Source: Clostridia bacterium (GTDB taxonomy: Bacteria > Bacillota > Clostridia > Lachnospirales > Lachnospiraceae). From it: a DNA stretch of 64,000 nucleotides. The notes under the pieces were generated by a model. The model had not been told where the DNA came from. It did no database searches and saw only the letters and a program-made list of their open reading frames with translations. Location: contig CAJTDE010000002.1 of NCBI GenBank assembly GCA_910574835.1, positions 124,001 to 188,000 on the forward strand. The letters are read 5' to 3'. The first letter of the stretch is position 1. Each line of letters begins with the position of its first letter. Both the position numbers and the translations under genes were made by a program. Below, piece by piece: positions 25,826 through 34,620 of the stretch.

Positions 25826-26974
25826 TTACTCTTCTCCCATAACAATCTGAACTTCCTTAATACCTATATCCAGCAAATACATCTTTATCTCTTCCCGAAT
25901 CTCTGCATTCGCTACCGCTATTACAATATAATCATATTTTTTCAAAGGAATTGCCCCGGGACTCTCAACGGGCAATCCATGTGCCGCCAACCTGGAATAT
26001 CCCCTGTCTACCCAGGAAATAAGCCTGCAGTAATCTGTCCTCTTTAACTGCTGATAATATCTTATTCCAACGCCGCCTGCACCATATAAAATGATCTCCG
26101 ATCCACCGGCAACCTTTCCAAACGGAAAACAATATTGCCGTTCCTTTTCTCTCTCTTCCTCCGACAACCCATTCCAAACCATCCACTTCATATATTGCTT
26201 TAGCTGTGGAAGCAGTAAATCATAATATTCGGATGCTCCGAATTGACGGTTTAAATGAAGATATAACCTGGAGATATTCTCATAAAAACTGTCTTTCTTC
26301 TTTGCTGTCATAGAATTTTCATGAATTCGATAATGGTACAGACAGTCCTCAATGACGACTGCCTTTTTCACCTGAAGCAAATACGGGTAAACAACTGCCA
26401 CATCTTCACCATCGTATATTTTTGTATCAATATCCACATAACAGGTTCGTAAAATATCCCTGCAAAAAAGCTTATTCCACATATAGGGCAAAATCCCAAA
26501 TTGATAAAATTCTTTGTAACAAAGCATTTGGGGAACTATAACTGTTTTCAATTGGTTTTCATCATAAATACCTGATGGTATCAAGTTTGTTATTTTATCA
26601 CTTCGGCCATCTATTTCACTTATACAGCCGCTTACAACAATATCTGCACCTACATCTTCCATAGGATTTACTAAACGCTCTAAAAAAGAATCTTCCACCC
26701 AATCATCTGCATCCACAAAAGCAACATACTCACCTTTTGCCGCTTCAACCCCTGTGATTCTGGCACAAATCAATCCCTCATTCTTTTTGTGAATCACTTG
26801 TATTCTGTCATCTTTCTTAGAAAATTCATCACAAATACTTCCGGAACGATCCCAAGAGCCATCATCCACTAAAATTAATTCAAAACCAATATAGGTTTGT
26901 TTCAATATAGAATCAATACATTTTTCTAAAAAAGACTCTGCATTATAAATCGGCACTATCACAGATATTTTCAC
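25826..26974 (-). CDS. Family-2 glycosyltransferase with C-terminal Rossmann-like module
   Basis: About 382 residues. The N-terminal GT2 domain shows KISVIVPIYNAESFLEKCI, LVDDGSWDRSG and the DxD motif FVDADDWVED. The C-terminal 90 residues are the Rossmann-like module (EIILYGAGGVGIRYYQQL, GLPVESPGAI, YDYIVIAVANAEI). I place the start at a GTG (26974) that gives the usual GT2 N-terminus and has GGCGGGGAAAG upstream. A GTG at 27007 would add 11 residues and overlap the upstream gene. It transfers a sugar from a nucleotide donor to the glycan; specificity is unknown. Confidence 0.85.
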   Translation of the reverse strand: MKISVIVPIYNAESFLEKCIDSILKQTYIGFELILVDDGSWDRSGSICDEFSKKDDRIQVIHKKNEGLICARITGVEAAKGEYVAFVDADDWVEDSFLERLVNPMEDVGADIVVSGCISEIDGRSDKITNLIPSGIYDENQLKTVIVPQMLCYKEFYQFGILPYMWNKLFCRDILRTCYVDIDTKIYDGEDVAVVYPYLLQVKKAVVIEDCLYHYRIHENSMTAKKKDSFYENISRLYLHLNRQFGASEYYDLLLPQLKQYMKWMVWNGLSEEEREKERQYCFPFGKVAGGSEIILYGAGGVGIRYYQQLKRTDYCRLISWVDRGYSRLAAHGLPVESPGAIPLKKYDYIVIAVANAEIREEIKMYLLDIGIKEVQIVMGEE

Positions 26975-26997
26975 AATCTTTCCCCGCCTCTCATTAA

Positions 26998-28233
26998 CTA
27001 TTGGCACAAAAGCATTTCCCCAAAAAGTTCATGAATCACCTCATAATTCGTGTATCCATTTTGATTCAAATGCATAGCAATTTCTTCTGCTATTTTCTTC
27101 CCCACTGTCACCAGTAAAAAATAATCCTTTTTCTCTGAAAAGTTTTCCAATGGCACAACCGGAATTCCTTCTATATGAGTTTCATTGCCCTCCATATCTG
27201 ACACTACGATAGCCTTTATATTTCCCTGAAGATTTCTGTCTTTTATAAACTGCAAGAGTTTTCTCGTTATCTTTCCTGCACCGTATAATGCAATTTCCCC
27301 TTCTGACTTGATTCTTTGGACAAGCTTCTCCTCATACTGTTCTGCTGAAAATAATATAAGGCGAAGAGGCTTTATAATAAAATCTGGTTTTCCATGCTCA
27401 GCACTTATAATCCTATTTGCTTTCATTAACAACTTCAATAAATCCAAATTATCCTGAGACACATTTTCGTATATTACATAGGCAAATTCATATTCAATAC
27501 GCTGTGCTGTATTTTCAAACAAAAGATCCAAATCATGTTCTTTGGCAAACATCAGATTATCTATAAGTCCCCTCAACAGATCACAGACCTTTTCTGTCGT
27601 GTAACGAGTAGCAGCCTCTGGCATACGATAACAATATAGGCAAGTATCTATTACCCTAAATCTCTCTGCTGTATAGACAGCCCTTACAAAAAACGGCGGA
27701 TCCTGATATCTTCGATATTTTGGAAAAACAATCTTATTATCAACTAATAACTTTCTCTGAAACAAATAGTTTTGATAAAAATAGTCCATCTGATAATCTT
27801 TATAATTCAAAATTCTATTTTCCGTTTCTTTCGCAAATACCTGGTATGTATGTTCCTCTTCTCCTTTCATGCACATATGCATACTGCCACAGATACACAC
27901 ATTGTCTTTTTCACAGGTCTTAAACATTATCTCAAGTGCATTCCTGTCTATGTAATAATCATCCGCATCCAAAAATGCCACATACTTTCCCCGGGCTTTC
28001 CGTAATCCCCGATTGCGTGCAACACCGGCTCCCTGATTCTCTTGTTGAAGTAAAATAATTCTTTCATCCTCTTTCCGAAGTTCCTCAAGCACCTTTACCG
28101 AATCATCTGTAGAACCATCATTGATACAAATAATCTCCAATTCCTTTAAGGACTGTTCAAAAACACTCCTGATACATGTCTCCAGATACGCCTCACAATT
28201 ATATACAGGTATTATAATTGATATTTTTGTCAT
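26998..28233 (-). CDS. Family-2 glycosyltransferase with C-terminal Rossmann-like module
   Basis: About 411 residues with the same architecture as its neighbour. The GT2 domain has KISIIIPVYNCEAYLETCI, CINDGSTDDS and AFLDADDYYID. A helical middle follows. The C-terminal Rossmann-like module is at about residues 318-405 (EIALYGAGKITRKLLQFI, GIPVVPLENF, YFLLVTVGKKIAEEI). The two genes are paralogous in layout but diverged in sequence, so they likely use different donors or acceptors. I use the ATG at 28233; an adjacent GTG at 28236 is possible. The ribosome binding site is weak. Confidence 0.85.
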   Translation of the reverse strand: MTKISIIIPVYNCEAYLETCIRSVFEQSLKELEIICINDGSTDDSVKVLEELRKEDERIILLQQENQGAGVARNRGLRKARGKYVAFLDADDYYIDRNALEIMFKTCEKDNVCICGSMHMCMKGEEEHTYQVFAKETENRILNYKDYQMDYFYQNYLFQRKLLVDNKIVFPKYRRYQDPPFFVRAVYTAERFRVIDTCLYCYRMPEAATRYTTEKVCDLLRGLIDNLMFAKEHDLDLLFENTAQRIEYEFAYVIYENVSQDNLDLLKLLMKANRIISAEHGKPDFIIKPLRLILFSAEQYEEKLVQRIKSEGEIALYGAGKITRKLLQFIKDRNLQGNIKAIVVSDMEGNETHIEGIPVVPLENFSEKKDYFLLVTVGKKIAEEIAMHLNQNGYTNYEVIHELFGEMLLCQ

Positions 28234-28258
28234 CACTCTTCATCCATCCCATTTGCTG

Positions 28259-29356
28259 CTATTTAGGCATTTTCGTATAATTATATAATAAACAAATATA
28301 TTCATCTATATCCATCTCATACTTATTGATTGCATAATTTCTTTGTTTTAACCGTATAAACTTTTGTTTAAATTCCAATCCCATAGCATCGATAACATCC
28401 TGATAAATAAACATCTCCTGCCCATCCATTAAGCTTGAAATTTCCTGATAAATTTCTTTATCATATCCCATATAGCTTAACAATCTGGAAGAAATCTCTC
28501 CAACAAGAATATCAGAAATGTGGAGCCTGTCATAAAAAAGTTTCTGGGTTTTATAATTATCAAAAATGTAATCACTGATTTTTATATCCCATTGCTTCTC
28601 TCTTTCAAAAAGACGCTCTTGAAAATATTCCCACATATTTAAAATTTCTTCTTTTTTATAGACCCCGCCATTTACCATATATGTTTTTATTTCTTCTTTT
28701 GTTTTTCCTTCCCTTATCCATTTCTCTATATTTACATCCTCTCCAGCAGTAAAATACCATCTGCCTGCTATCCCTCTTTCCTTATCAAGCTTCTGTTGGG
28801 GGAAACACCACTTTGGCATACCGTAAAGGTTGGGAATCGAAATAATCTGACATTTTCCCGAAAGATATTTCATTATACTTTCCGAACTATATTCCTCCCC
28901 AAACTTATTTTCCTTTCTGATGGATTGATGAATAAACATCTCACAATGCTTCAAAACATCCATATAATTATCTAACATATTCATTGTTTGAATCGTAGGA
29001 AAAGGATAAAAACCATATTCTTGTACGAACGCTTTCTTATGCTCCAAGCATTCCCTTACTGCCTGCATATGACAATTTCCATATGCAATCGCCATCTTTT
29101 TATCAAATATCTGATACGGAACAAAGTCGGAAAACTCAGAATATCCTAAACTTAACAATTGCTTTCGAATCTCGTAATATCTATTACTGGTAACAATAAT
29201 AAATACATCTTCTCTATATTCAGGTTTTTTAAGTTTTTTTCCATGAAAAAACCCTTCTTTTTGATTATCTAAAACAAATTGGATCTCTATTTTTCCCCAA
29301 TATTCCGTTAAAAATTCTCCCCCGATAATCCCGGCACCAAAAATTGCATATTTCAT
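28259..29356 (-). CDS. WcbI-like polysaccharide biosynthesis protein with N-terminal Rossmann-like module
   Basis: About 365 residues. Residues 1-95 are the Rossmann-like module (MKYAIFGAGIIGGEFLTEY, IIVTSNRYYEIRKQL). The following domain begins MAIAYGNCHMQAVRECL, where GNC is the signature of WcbI, a capsule biosynthesis enzyme proposed to be an acetyl/acyltransferase. It continues with HQSIR and a His pair typical of that fold (DRLHISD). It probably modifies the glycan. The ATG at 29356 has AGGGTG upstream; an in-frame TTG at 29374 is less likely. A terminator-like hairpin (29392-29417) separates it from the upstream secreted-protein gene. Confidence 0.72.
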   Translation of the reverse strand: MKYAIFGAGIIGGEFLTEYWGKIEIQFVLDNQKEGFFHGKKLKKPEYREDVFIIVTSNRYYEIRKQLLSLGYSEFSDFVPYQIFDKKMAIAYGNCHMQAVRECLEHKKAFVQEYGFYPFPTIQTMNMLDNYMDVLKHCEMFIHQSIRKENKFGEEYSSESIMKYLSGKCQIISIPNLYGMPKWCFPQQKLDKERGIAGRWYFTAGEDVNIEKWIREGKTKEEIKTYMVNGGVYKKEEILNMWEYFQERLFEREKQWDIKISDYIFDNYKTQKLFYDRLHISDILVGEISSRLLSYMGYDKEIYQEISSLMDGQEMFIYQDVIDAMGLEFKQKFIRLKQRNYAINKYEMDIDEYICLLYNYTKMPK

Positions 29357-29391
29357 AATAATCACCCTATTCAATAATTCCCTATATTTGC

Positions 29392-29417
29392 AAAAGAGAT
29401 GCTCCGAAGAGCATCTC
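29392..29417 (-). terminator. Intrinsic terminator of the seven-repeat secreted protein gene
   Basis: A perfect 9-bp stem GAGATGCTC/GAGCATCTC with a TTCG loop, followed on the minus strand by TTTTGC. It lies about 40 bases beyond the stop at 29457. Confidence 0.8.
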
Positions 29418-29456
29418 CTCTTAATATAATTTTACTTAAACTTTGCACTTATACAT

Positions 29457-32372
29457 CTACTTGCTCAACGTAAATTTAGCTTCCGTTTTCATAGGATTAT
29501 TAAAGATAATTGTGTACTCACGTAATGTAATACCGCCATCTATCAGTGTATTAATGAAAGAGGGCCTAAGTCTGATAACCCCATTTTCTACCGTATAGTT
29601 ACTTGTTGGCAGTGTTGTTACGACACCCGACTTGTTCTTATAAGTGATACTCTTGACACCTGTTGCCTCATAAGCATCTGTTCCCAGGTTTACCGTTATC
29701 GACACAGCTTTGTCTTTAGCCATTGTATAAGACGCAGCCCCATCAATACTTGGAGCATTACCGCCTGCCTCGAATGTAATGGCTTTTGTTGTTTCTGACT
29801 TATCATTCAAGGTAATTGTATATTTCCGGGAGGTAATCCCCGCATCAAGTACACCATTGACATAAGAAGGTCTTAATCTCAATACTCCCGCTTCAAACGT
29901 ATAATAACTCGTTGGCAATGTAGTTGTAACTCCTGCAGAATTTGGATACGTAATTGACTTAATTCCCGTTGCTCTTTTGCTTCCCGAACCCAGATCTACA
30001 TCTATCAAAATAGCCTTATCTTTCGACATGGTAAATGTATCCCCTGTTATAGAGGGTTCCTTATCGACAAACGTCAGGGTAGCCGTCTCTTTTGTTCCTA
30101 CTACATTATCAAAAATTATCGTATAGGCACGGGAAGCAACGCCTCCGTCAATCAGACTGTTAATCAGGGAAGCTTTCAGTGTCAATATCCCTGCTGCAAA
30201 TGTATAATTGTCACTTGACAGTGTAGTCGTAACTCCCGCACTGTTCTGATACGTAATGGACTTAATCCCCGTAGCCTCCAGGCTGTCAGTTCCCAAGTTT
30301 ACATCAATTTCAACATTTTCATTTCTACCCACATTCGTATAGTCCGTCTTGGCAATTGAGGGTGCCGTTCCATTCACTTTCATTGTAATTGGAACAGAGG
30401 TGGCGTTTTTATCATTAAAAATGATTGTGTAGGTCCGTGCCGCAATTCCCCCGTTCAGTAAAGTATTAATATAAGAGGGTCTGAATCGCAGAGTTCCGGA
30501 TCCAAATGTATAATAATCTGCCGACAATGTTGTAGCAACACCTTTGGAATTCAAGTATGTGATTGAGCCAATGCCTGTGGCACCACTGCTGCCTGAACCC
30601 AAATCGATGTTTTCCACCAGAACAGGCTGATCTTTCACCATCTCATAATCCACCTTGGCAATTGAGGGTGCCTGGTCTACAAAACTCAAAGTGATCGTCT
30701 CCTTGGTTTCCACCACATTATCAAAAGTAATTGTATAAGCACGGGAAGCGATTCCTCCATCGATCAGGCTGTTAATAAGCGAAGCTTTCAGTGTCAATAT
30801 CCCTGCTGCAAATGTATAATTGCCACTTGACAGTGTAGTTGTAACTCCTGCTCTGTTCTGATACGTAATAGATTTGATCCCCGTTGCTGCCAGGCTGTCA
30901 GCTCCTAAGTCTACATCAATTTCAACATTTTCATTCCTGCCAATATCCGTATAGTCCGTCTTTCCAATGGACGGTGCCGTACCATCGACTTTCATAGTAA
31001 TCGGAACCGATGTGGAATTTTTATCATTAAAAATGATTGTATGGGTTCTGGCCGTAATTCCTCCATTCAGTAACATATCAATATAAGAAGCTTCAAATCG
31101 AAGAGTTCCGGCTTCCAGCGTATAATAATCCGTTGGCAGCGTAGTGGTGACGCCTGCAGAGTTTGTATATGTGATTGCCTTAATGCCAGTAGCTCCCAAA
31201 GTTCCGGAGCCCAAATCTACATCTACTAAAACAGGCTGACCACTGTTCATACCGTAAGACGTCTGAGCAACCGACGGACCTGCATCATCCGAAGTTAGAG
31301 TAAACACCGCTTTCGTATCCCCTCTGTCATTAAAGACAATCGTATATCCCCGGGAACTGATACCTCCATCAATCAAAGTATTAATATAAGATGGGCGAAG
31401 CCGCAATACGCCCCCTGTGAACGTATAGTTGCTGGCAGGCAGGGTAGTTACAATCCCGGAAGAATTCCTGTATGTAATCTTCTCAATGCCAGTTGCCGCC
31501 CGTTCTCCGGATCCCAGATCAACTCCCATTGTGATTGCACACCCTTTATTCATGGCATACTGCGTCTTTTCAATAGACGGTGCCACATTTTTAGGACGTG
31601 GTGTGACAATCCATGTAACGGTTATATTTGCATTCACCTCACCGGCTACTTTCGTCCAGGAATTGGCCGGATTACATCCGCCCGTTAAGCGAAAGGTATA
31701 CTTCTCAAATTCAATATTCTCGTTAGCCAAAATGTCAGGAGCTTTCAACTCATAACGATACTTATTAGCCGCCGCATCCCAGATTACCTTATAAGCATCT
31801 TTTCGTCCTTTTAATGTTGTTTTGATGGCTGCACCATATTCATCAACCGTTGACATCTGGCCGTCTCCATCCTTTAACGCAAGATAAACACTGGTACGGG
31901 TATCATAGGGAAATGACGGATCCCCTGCAAGCTTAATTCCACCCAGACCGGTAATCGCCGCCGTCAATTTGACATCAACATCTATCGTACTCTTATTAAT
32001 GACTGCAAGGGCGTCACTTGTGCTGCTGTAATTGTATTGTGCTCCTGCTTCAAGATTTTCAAAGTACATCGTTGCATCAGGCTCCAGAGTTTTACCTGCA
32101 AGGGAGCCATTTGCAGCCAGACCTTTTGGATCCAGGATAAAATCGTATGGTGTATTGTAAATCTGATTCTCATTTATACTGCCTGGCAATGTGGGAACCA
32201 CTACCTGAAACACATCTGCCAGTGTACCTTCAAAGGAGCCACTTCCCGATGGGTTTCCACCGCCGCTAGAAATATTCGAGGCTGCCCTGGTATCTAATGG
32301 CGTAACATAACTACTTAACACCACTGTTGCCGTCAAAATCAGAGCAATCCCCCTTTTATAATTCCATCTCAT
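29457..32372 (-). CDS. Large secreted protein with seven X2-type Ig-like repeats
   Basis: A 971-residue exported protein. A signal peptide (basic MRWNYKRG, hydrophobic IALILTATVVLSSYV, cleavage near TRAASN) is followed by a Gly/Ser linker. Next is a domain of about 210 residues shared with the proteins at 38268 and 41855 (YDFILDPKGL, YSSTSDALAVINKS, FRLTGGCN, VTWIV). The rest is seven repeats of about 100 residues resembling X2 carbohydrate-binding/Ig-like domains (ATGIKSITY...TTLP...YTF..G.LRLRPSYINTL...GI..R.YTI.FND). No sortase motif, WxL or membrane anchor is seen at the C-terminus. The start at 32372 has AAGGAGG; a longer frame to 32396 is rejected. A surface or flagellum-associated adhesin is possible. 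Confidence 0.82.
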   Translation of the reverse strand: MRWNYKRGIALILTATVVLSSYVTPLDTRAASNISSGGGNPSGSGSFEGTLADVFQVVVPTLPGSINENQIYNTPYDFILDPKGLAANGSLAGKTLEPDATMYFENLEAGAQYNYSSTSDALAVINKSTIDVDVKLTAAITGLGGIKLAGDPSFPYDTRTSVYLALKDGDGQMSTVDEYGAAIKTTLKGRKDAYKVIWDAAANKYRYELKAPDILANENIEFEKYTFRLTGGCNPANSWTKVAGEVNANITVTWIVTPRPKNVAPSIEKTQYAMNKGCAITMGVDLGSGERAATGIEKITYRNSSGIVTTLPASNYTFTGGVLRLRPSYINTLIDGGISSRGYTIVFNDRGDTKAVFTLTSDDAGPSVAQTSYGMNSGQPVLVDVDLGSGTLGATGIKAITYTNSAGVTTTLPTDYYTLEAGTLRFEASYIDMLLNGGITARTHTIIFNDKNSTSVPITMKVDGTAPSIGKTDYTDIGRNENVEIDVDLGADSLAATGIKSITYQNRAGVTTTLSSGNYTFAAGILTLKASLINSLIDGGIASRAYTITFDNVVETKETITLSFVDQAPSIAKVDYEMVKDQPVLVENIDLGSGSSGATGIGSITYLNSKGVATTLSADYYTFGSGTLRFRPSYINTLLNGGIAARTYTIIFNDKNATSVPITMKVNGTAPSIAKTDYTNVGRNENVEIDVNLGTDSLEATGIKSITYQNSAGVTTTLSSDNYTFAAGILTLKASLINSLIDGGVASRAYTIIFDNVVGTKETATLTFVDKEPSITGDTFTMSKDKAILIDVDLGSGSKRATGIKSITYPNSAGVTTTLPTSYYTFEAGVLRLRPSYVNGVLDAGITSRKYTITLNDKSETTKAITFEAGGNAPSIDGAASYTMAKDKAVSITVNLGTDAYEATGVKSITYKNKSGVVTTLPTSNYTVENGVIRLRPSFINTLIDGGITLREYTIIFNNPMKTEAKFTLSK
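29460..31590 (-). repeat. Seven tandem X2-like domain repeats with paired higher-order pattern
   Basis: Seven units of about 100 codons inside the large secreted protein gene. Units 3 and 5 are almost identical, and units 2 and 4 are also close, so a two-domain block (2+3) was duplicated as 4+5. Units 1, 6 and 7 are more diverged. Such repeats can vary in number between strains by recombination. Confidence 0.85.
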
Positions 32373-32439
32373 AAAAAGCTTCCTCCTTAAACACATCTAT
32401 ATCTTATAAATATTATCTTTATATTCCACTCTAACTATA

Positions 32440-32480
32440 TTATCGGCAATATTATATCATACAATTAGCGAATCTAACAA
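32440..32480 (-). promoter_or_regulatory. Overlapping sigma-A-like and sigma-28-like promoters of the seven-repeat gene
   Basis: On the minus strand TTGTTA, 18 bases, TATAAT gives a good sigma-A promoter (32475-32480 and 32451-32456). A few bases downstream is GCCGATAA (32440-32447), a perfect sigma-28 -10 element, but its -35 (a TAAT 16 bases upstream) is weak. The gene start is 68 bases downstream. Confidence 0.6.
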
Positions 32481-32506
32481 CCTTTTTGCTTTTCAAACAA
32501 TTATTT

Positions 32507-33661
32507 TTATGTCTGGATCTTTTTTACAAAAATTATATTTTCTCCTTGTAAAAACCAGTCAAATCCACGGCTTTCCATCACCCCTGCAATCTTATCCTCA
32601 AGGAGTATATCTCCTCTGTGCTTGGAGTGAATCTCTACTATCAATTGTACGCAGTGATCGAGCCATTCAAGATTACCCAACTCAAAAATCTCTTTTTCCG
32701 CACCCTCAACGTCCATCTTTATTACACACTTGGCACTATGATATCTTTCTATCCAACTCCCAACAGAAAAAGATTCGATTGCGTTTTCCGCATCACTTGC
32801 ACATTCGCCTATATAAAAGCTTCCCTCACTGAGTGTGTTGCTGGGAAAAACACGGGTTCTTCCGGGAAAGACTTTGCAATAGGCATCCCGATACCATACG
32901 CCGCTTTTTACATACCGCACATTTTCAAAAGAACTCAAATTCCGTTCCAACAATTTATAATTACTTTCTTCCGGCTCTACTGCGATAAATTTTATTTCAG
33001 GAAAAAAGTGTGCAAACCTCATTGTAAAAAGTCCTATATTTGCACCAAAATCAAAAACCGTATCACACTCCCTGATCTCAAAATCATATTCTCCTTTAAA
33101 CGTATTATCTGAGTTCCAATCGCCAATATAAATATTCTCAAAAAAATCCAAATCCCTTGAAAAAAGCCGCATGGACAACTTATATTTATTAAAAATTCTC
33201 CATCTCACAACCCGTTTTCCTATGATTTTTATATAAACCCGTTTGTGCAGCCAGTAAAGAATTCGATATAACAGACCGCCCCAAAATCCTAACAAAGAAC
33301 GGACTTTTCTTTTTCTGCATTTTTTATGATAATTATGGCATTTTTCCAACATTGCCCTGGTTGGCAAGATATAGTTGGAAACCCCCAATTCTTTCAGCTT
33401 TTCAAGTATCTCCTCTCTCGCTTTCCCATTCTCAACACCTATAAGCACCGGATATTCCGCATATTCCTGTTTTAACCTGTCGGCCGTTACAACCGGAACA
33501 TGCAGGTATCCATCTTCTCCGGTACTTTCTGAAACCACAAATGCCGCTACTAATCTTTCCCTATTTTCTTCCGCAAGCAAAGCATAAAGCAAATGGGCCA
33601 TTTTCCCATTTCCATATATAACAAATTCACTTTTTAACGCCTTGGAAACCTTTTTCCACAT
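32507..33661 (-). CDS. FkbM-family methyltransferase with N-terminal Rossmann-like module
   Basis: A 384-residue protein. Residues about 12-105 are the Rossmann-like module (EFVIYGNGKMAHLLYALL, VPVVTADRL, EYPVLIGVENGKAREEI). After a basic linker comes an FkbM-type SAM-dependent methyltransferase, with motif I DTVFDFGANIGLFTMRF at about residue 210, then FIAVEPEESNYKLLERNL and VIKMDVEGAEKEIF. It probably O-methylates a sugar of the glycan. It is followed, after a 110-bp promoter region, by the secreted protein gene, and lies 39 bp after the DUF1919 gene. Confidence 0.88.
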   Translation of the reverse strand: MWKKVSKALKSEFVIYGNGKMAHLLYALLAEENRERLVAAFVVSESTGEDGYLHVPVVTADRLKQEYAEYPVLIGVENGKAREEILEKLKELGVSNYILPTRAMLEKCHNYHKKCRKRKVRSLLGFWGGLLYRILYWLHKRVYIKIIGKRVVRWRIFNKYKLSMRLFSRDLDFFENIYIGDWNSDNTFKGEYDFEIRECDTVFDFGANIGLFTMRFAHFFPEIKFIAVEPEESNYKLLERNLSSFENVRYVKSGVWYRDAYCKVFPGRTRVFPSNTLSEGSFYIGECASDAENAIESFSVGSWIERYHSAKCVIKMDVEGAEKEIFELGNLEWLDHCVQLIVEIHSKHRGDILLEDKIAGVMESRGFDWFLQGENIIFVKKIQT

Positions 33662-33700
33662 GAACCCCTTTGTCTCCCTCTATAATCTATTCCCATAAAC

Positions 33701-34618
33701 CTAATATCTCAAAAAGTCCTCCCCTTGATTAAAAAATTTAATCCAGTCAACCCTGCTCAATTGTTCCACATTTGTAATATACCTGTGTACATACACATAC
33801 CAGAAGAATCCATATTGGGAACGTAATTCTTCATTTTCCCATTCCGGACAATAAATCACTGACTTTAAATGCAGATCTTTATAATAAATACCTAATTTTC
33901 TCTTTATAGGCAACTCTTCAACTCTCTCTGCTTCCTCATCTGACTGAATAACCATCAAAGCTGCAATATTATCATGGTTGACAGCTGTTCTCTTTTTGTT
34001 CCATTTTTCTACGGCTGTTTTTGTATTTATGGTATGTGGAAAATACCATGTTATTTCACCGTCAATTATTCCTTTGGGATATTGATACATTCCCAATGAA
34101 CATTCATACTCCATATCACAAGACTCTGCCATATCAACTTTTAAATAATGATTACAACGGCTCAAAAATTCAATATAATCTCCCTTTTTGCATAATGCGT
34201 TAATTGTGGGGGTTAATGTCTTTAACCCCAGTTCTTTATATATTCTCCCGCCAAGACAGGAATTTGATAAAATACTTAAATTACTCTTTTTTAGCTTTAT
34301 ATATTCTTCCAGATTAAAATTGGGAAGATAAAAAACACTTCCCCTGATTATCTTTTCCTCTATACCCCTCCCCAAGAAAATTTTCAGATAGTCAAATACC
34401 TCTTTCCACTTCTCCACTGCAATAATTATATAGTCTATCATATCCAACTGCATCTCATCCGGCCTGATACATGGAATCCCGTCCAAAACAGAAAATTTCT
34501 GCCTTTTTGTTGTCACAATTGCTACAACCTCGATTTTTTCTTTATACAGAGATAGATAAGAGGATAATTTGTTATATTCTCTTCCTGCCCCATAAATGCA
34601 GCACCTTAACCGCTTCAT
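33701..34618 (-). CDS. DUF1919 protein with N-terminal Rossmann-like module
   Basis: A 305-residue protein. Residues 1-95 carry the Rossmann-like module (RCCIYGAGREYNKLSSYL, GIPCIRPDEM, DYIIIAVEKWKEVFDYL). The remainder matches DUF1919, a family found in exopolysaccharide loci: SNSCLGGRIYKELGLKTLTPTINA, FLSRCNHYLKVDM, YPKGIIDGEITWYFPH, VNHDNIAALM. The activity of DUF1919 is not established; its company suggests glycan transfer or modification. The ATG follows the previous stop by two bases, with AGAGG upstream. Confidence 0.8.
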   Translation of the reverse strand: MKRLRCCIYGAGREYNKLSSYLSLYKEKIEVVAIVTTKRQKFSVLDGIPCIRPDEMQLDMIDYIIIAVEKWKEVFDYLKIFLGRGIEEKIIRGSVFYLPNFNLEEYIKLKKSNLSILSNSCLGGRIYKELGLKTLTPTINALCKKGDYIEFLSRCNHYLKVDMAESCDMEYECSLGMYQYPKGIIDGEITWYFPHTINTKTAVEKWNKKRTAVNHDNIAALMVIQSDEEAERVEELPIKRKLGIYYKDLHLKSVIYCPEWENEELRSQYGFFWYVYVHRYITNVEQLSRVDWIKFFNQGEDFLRY

Positions 34619-34620
34619 AT

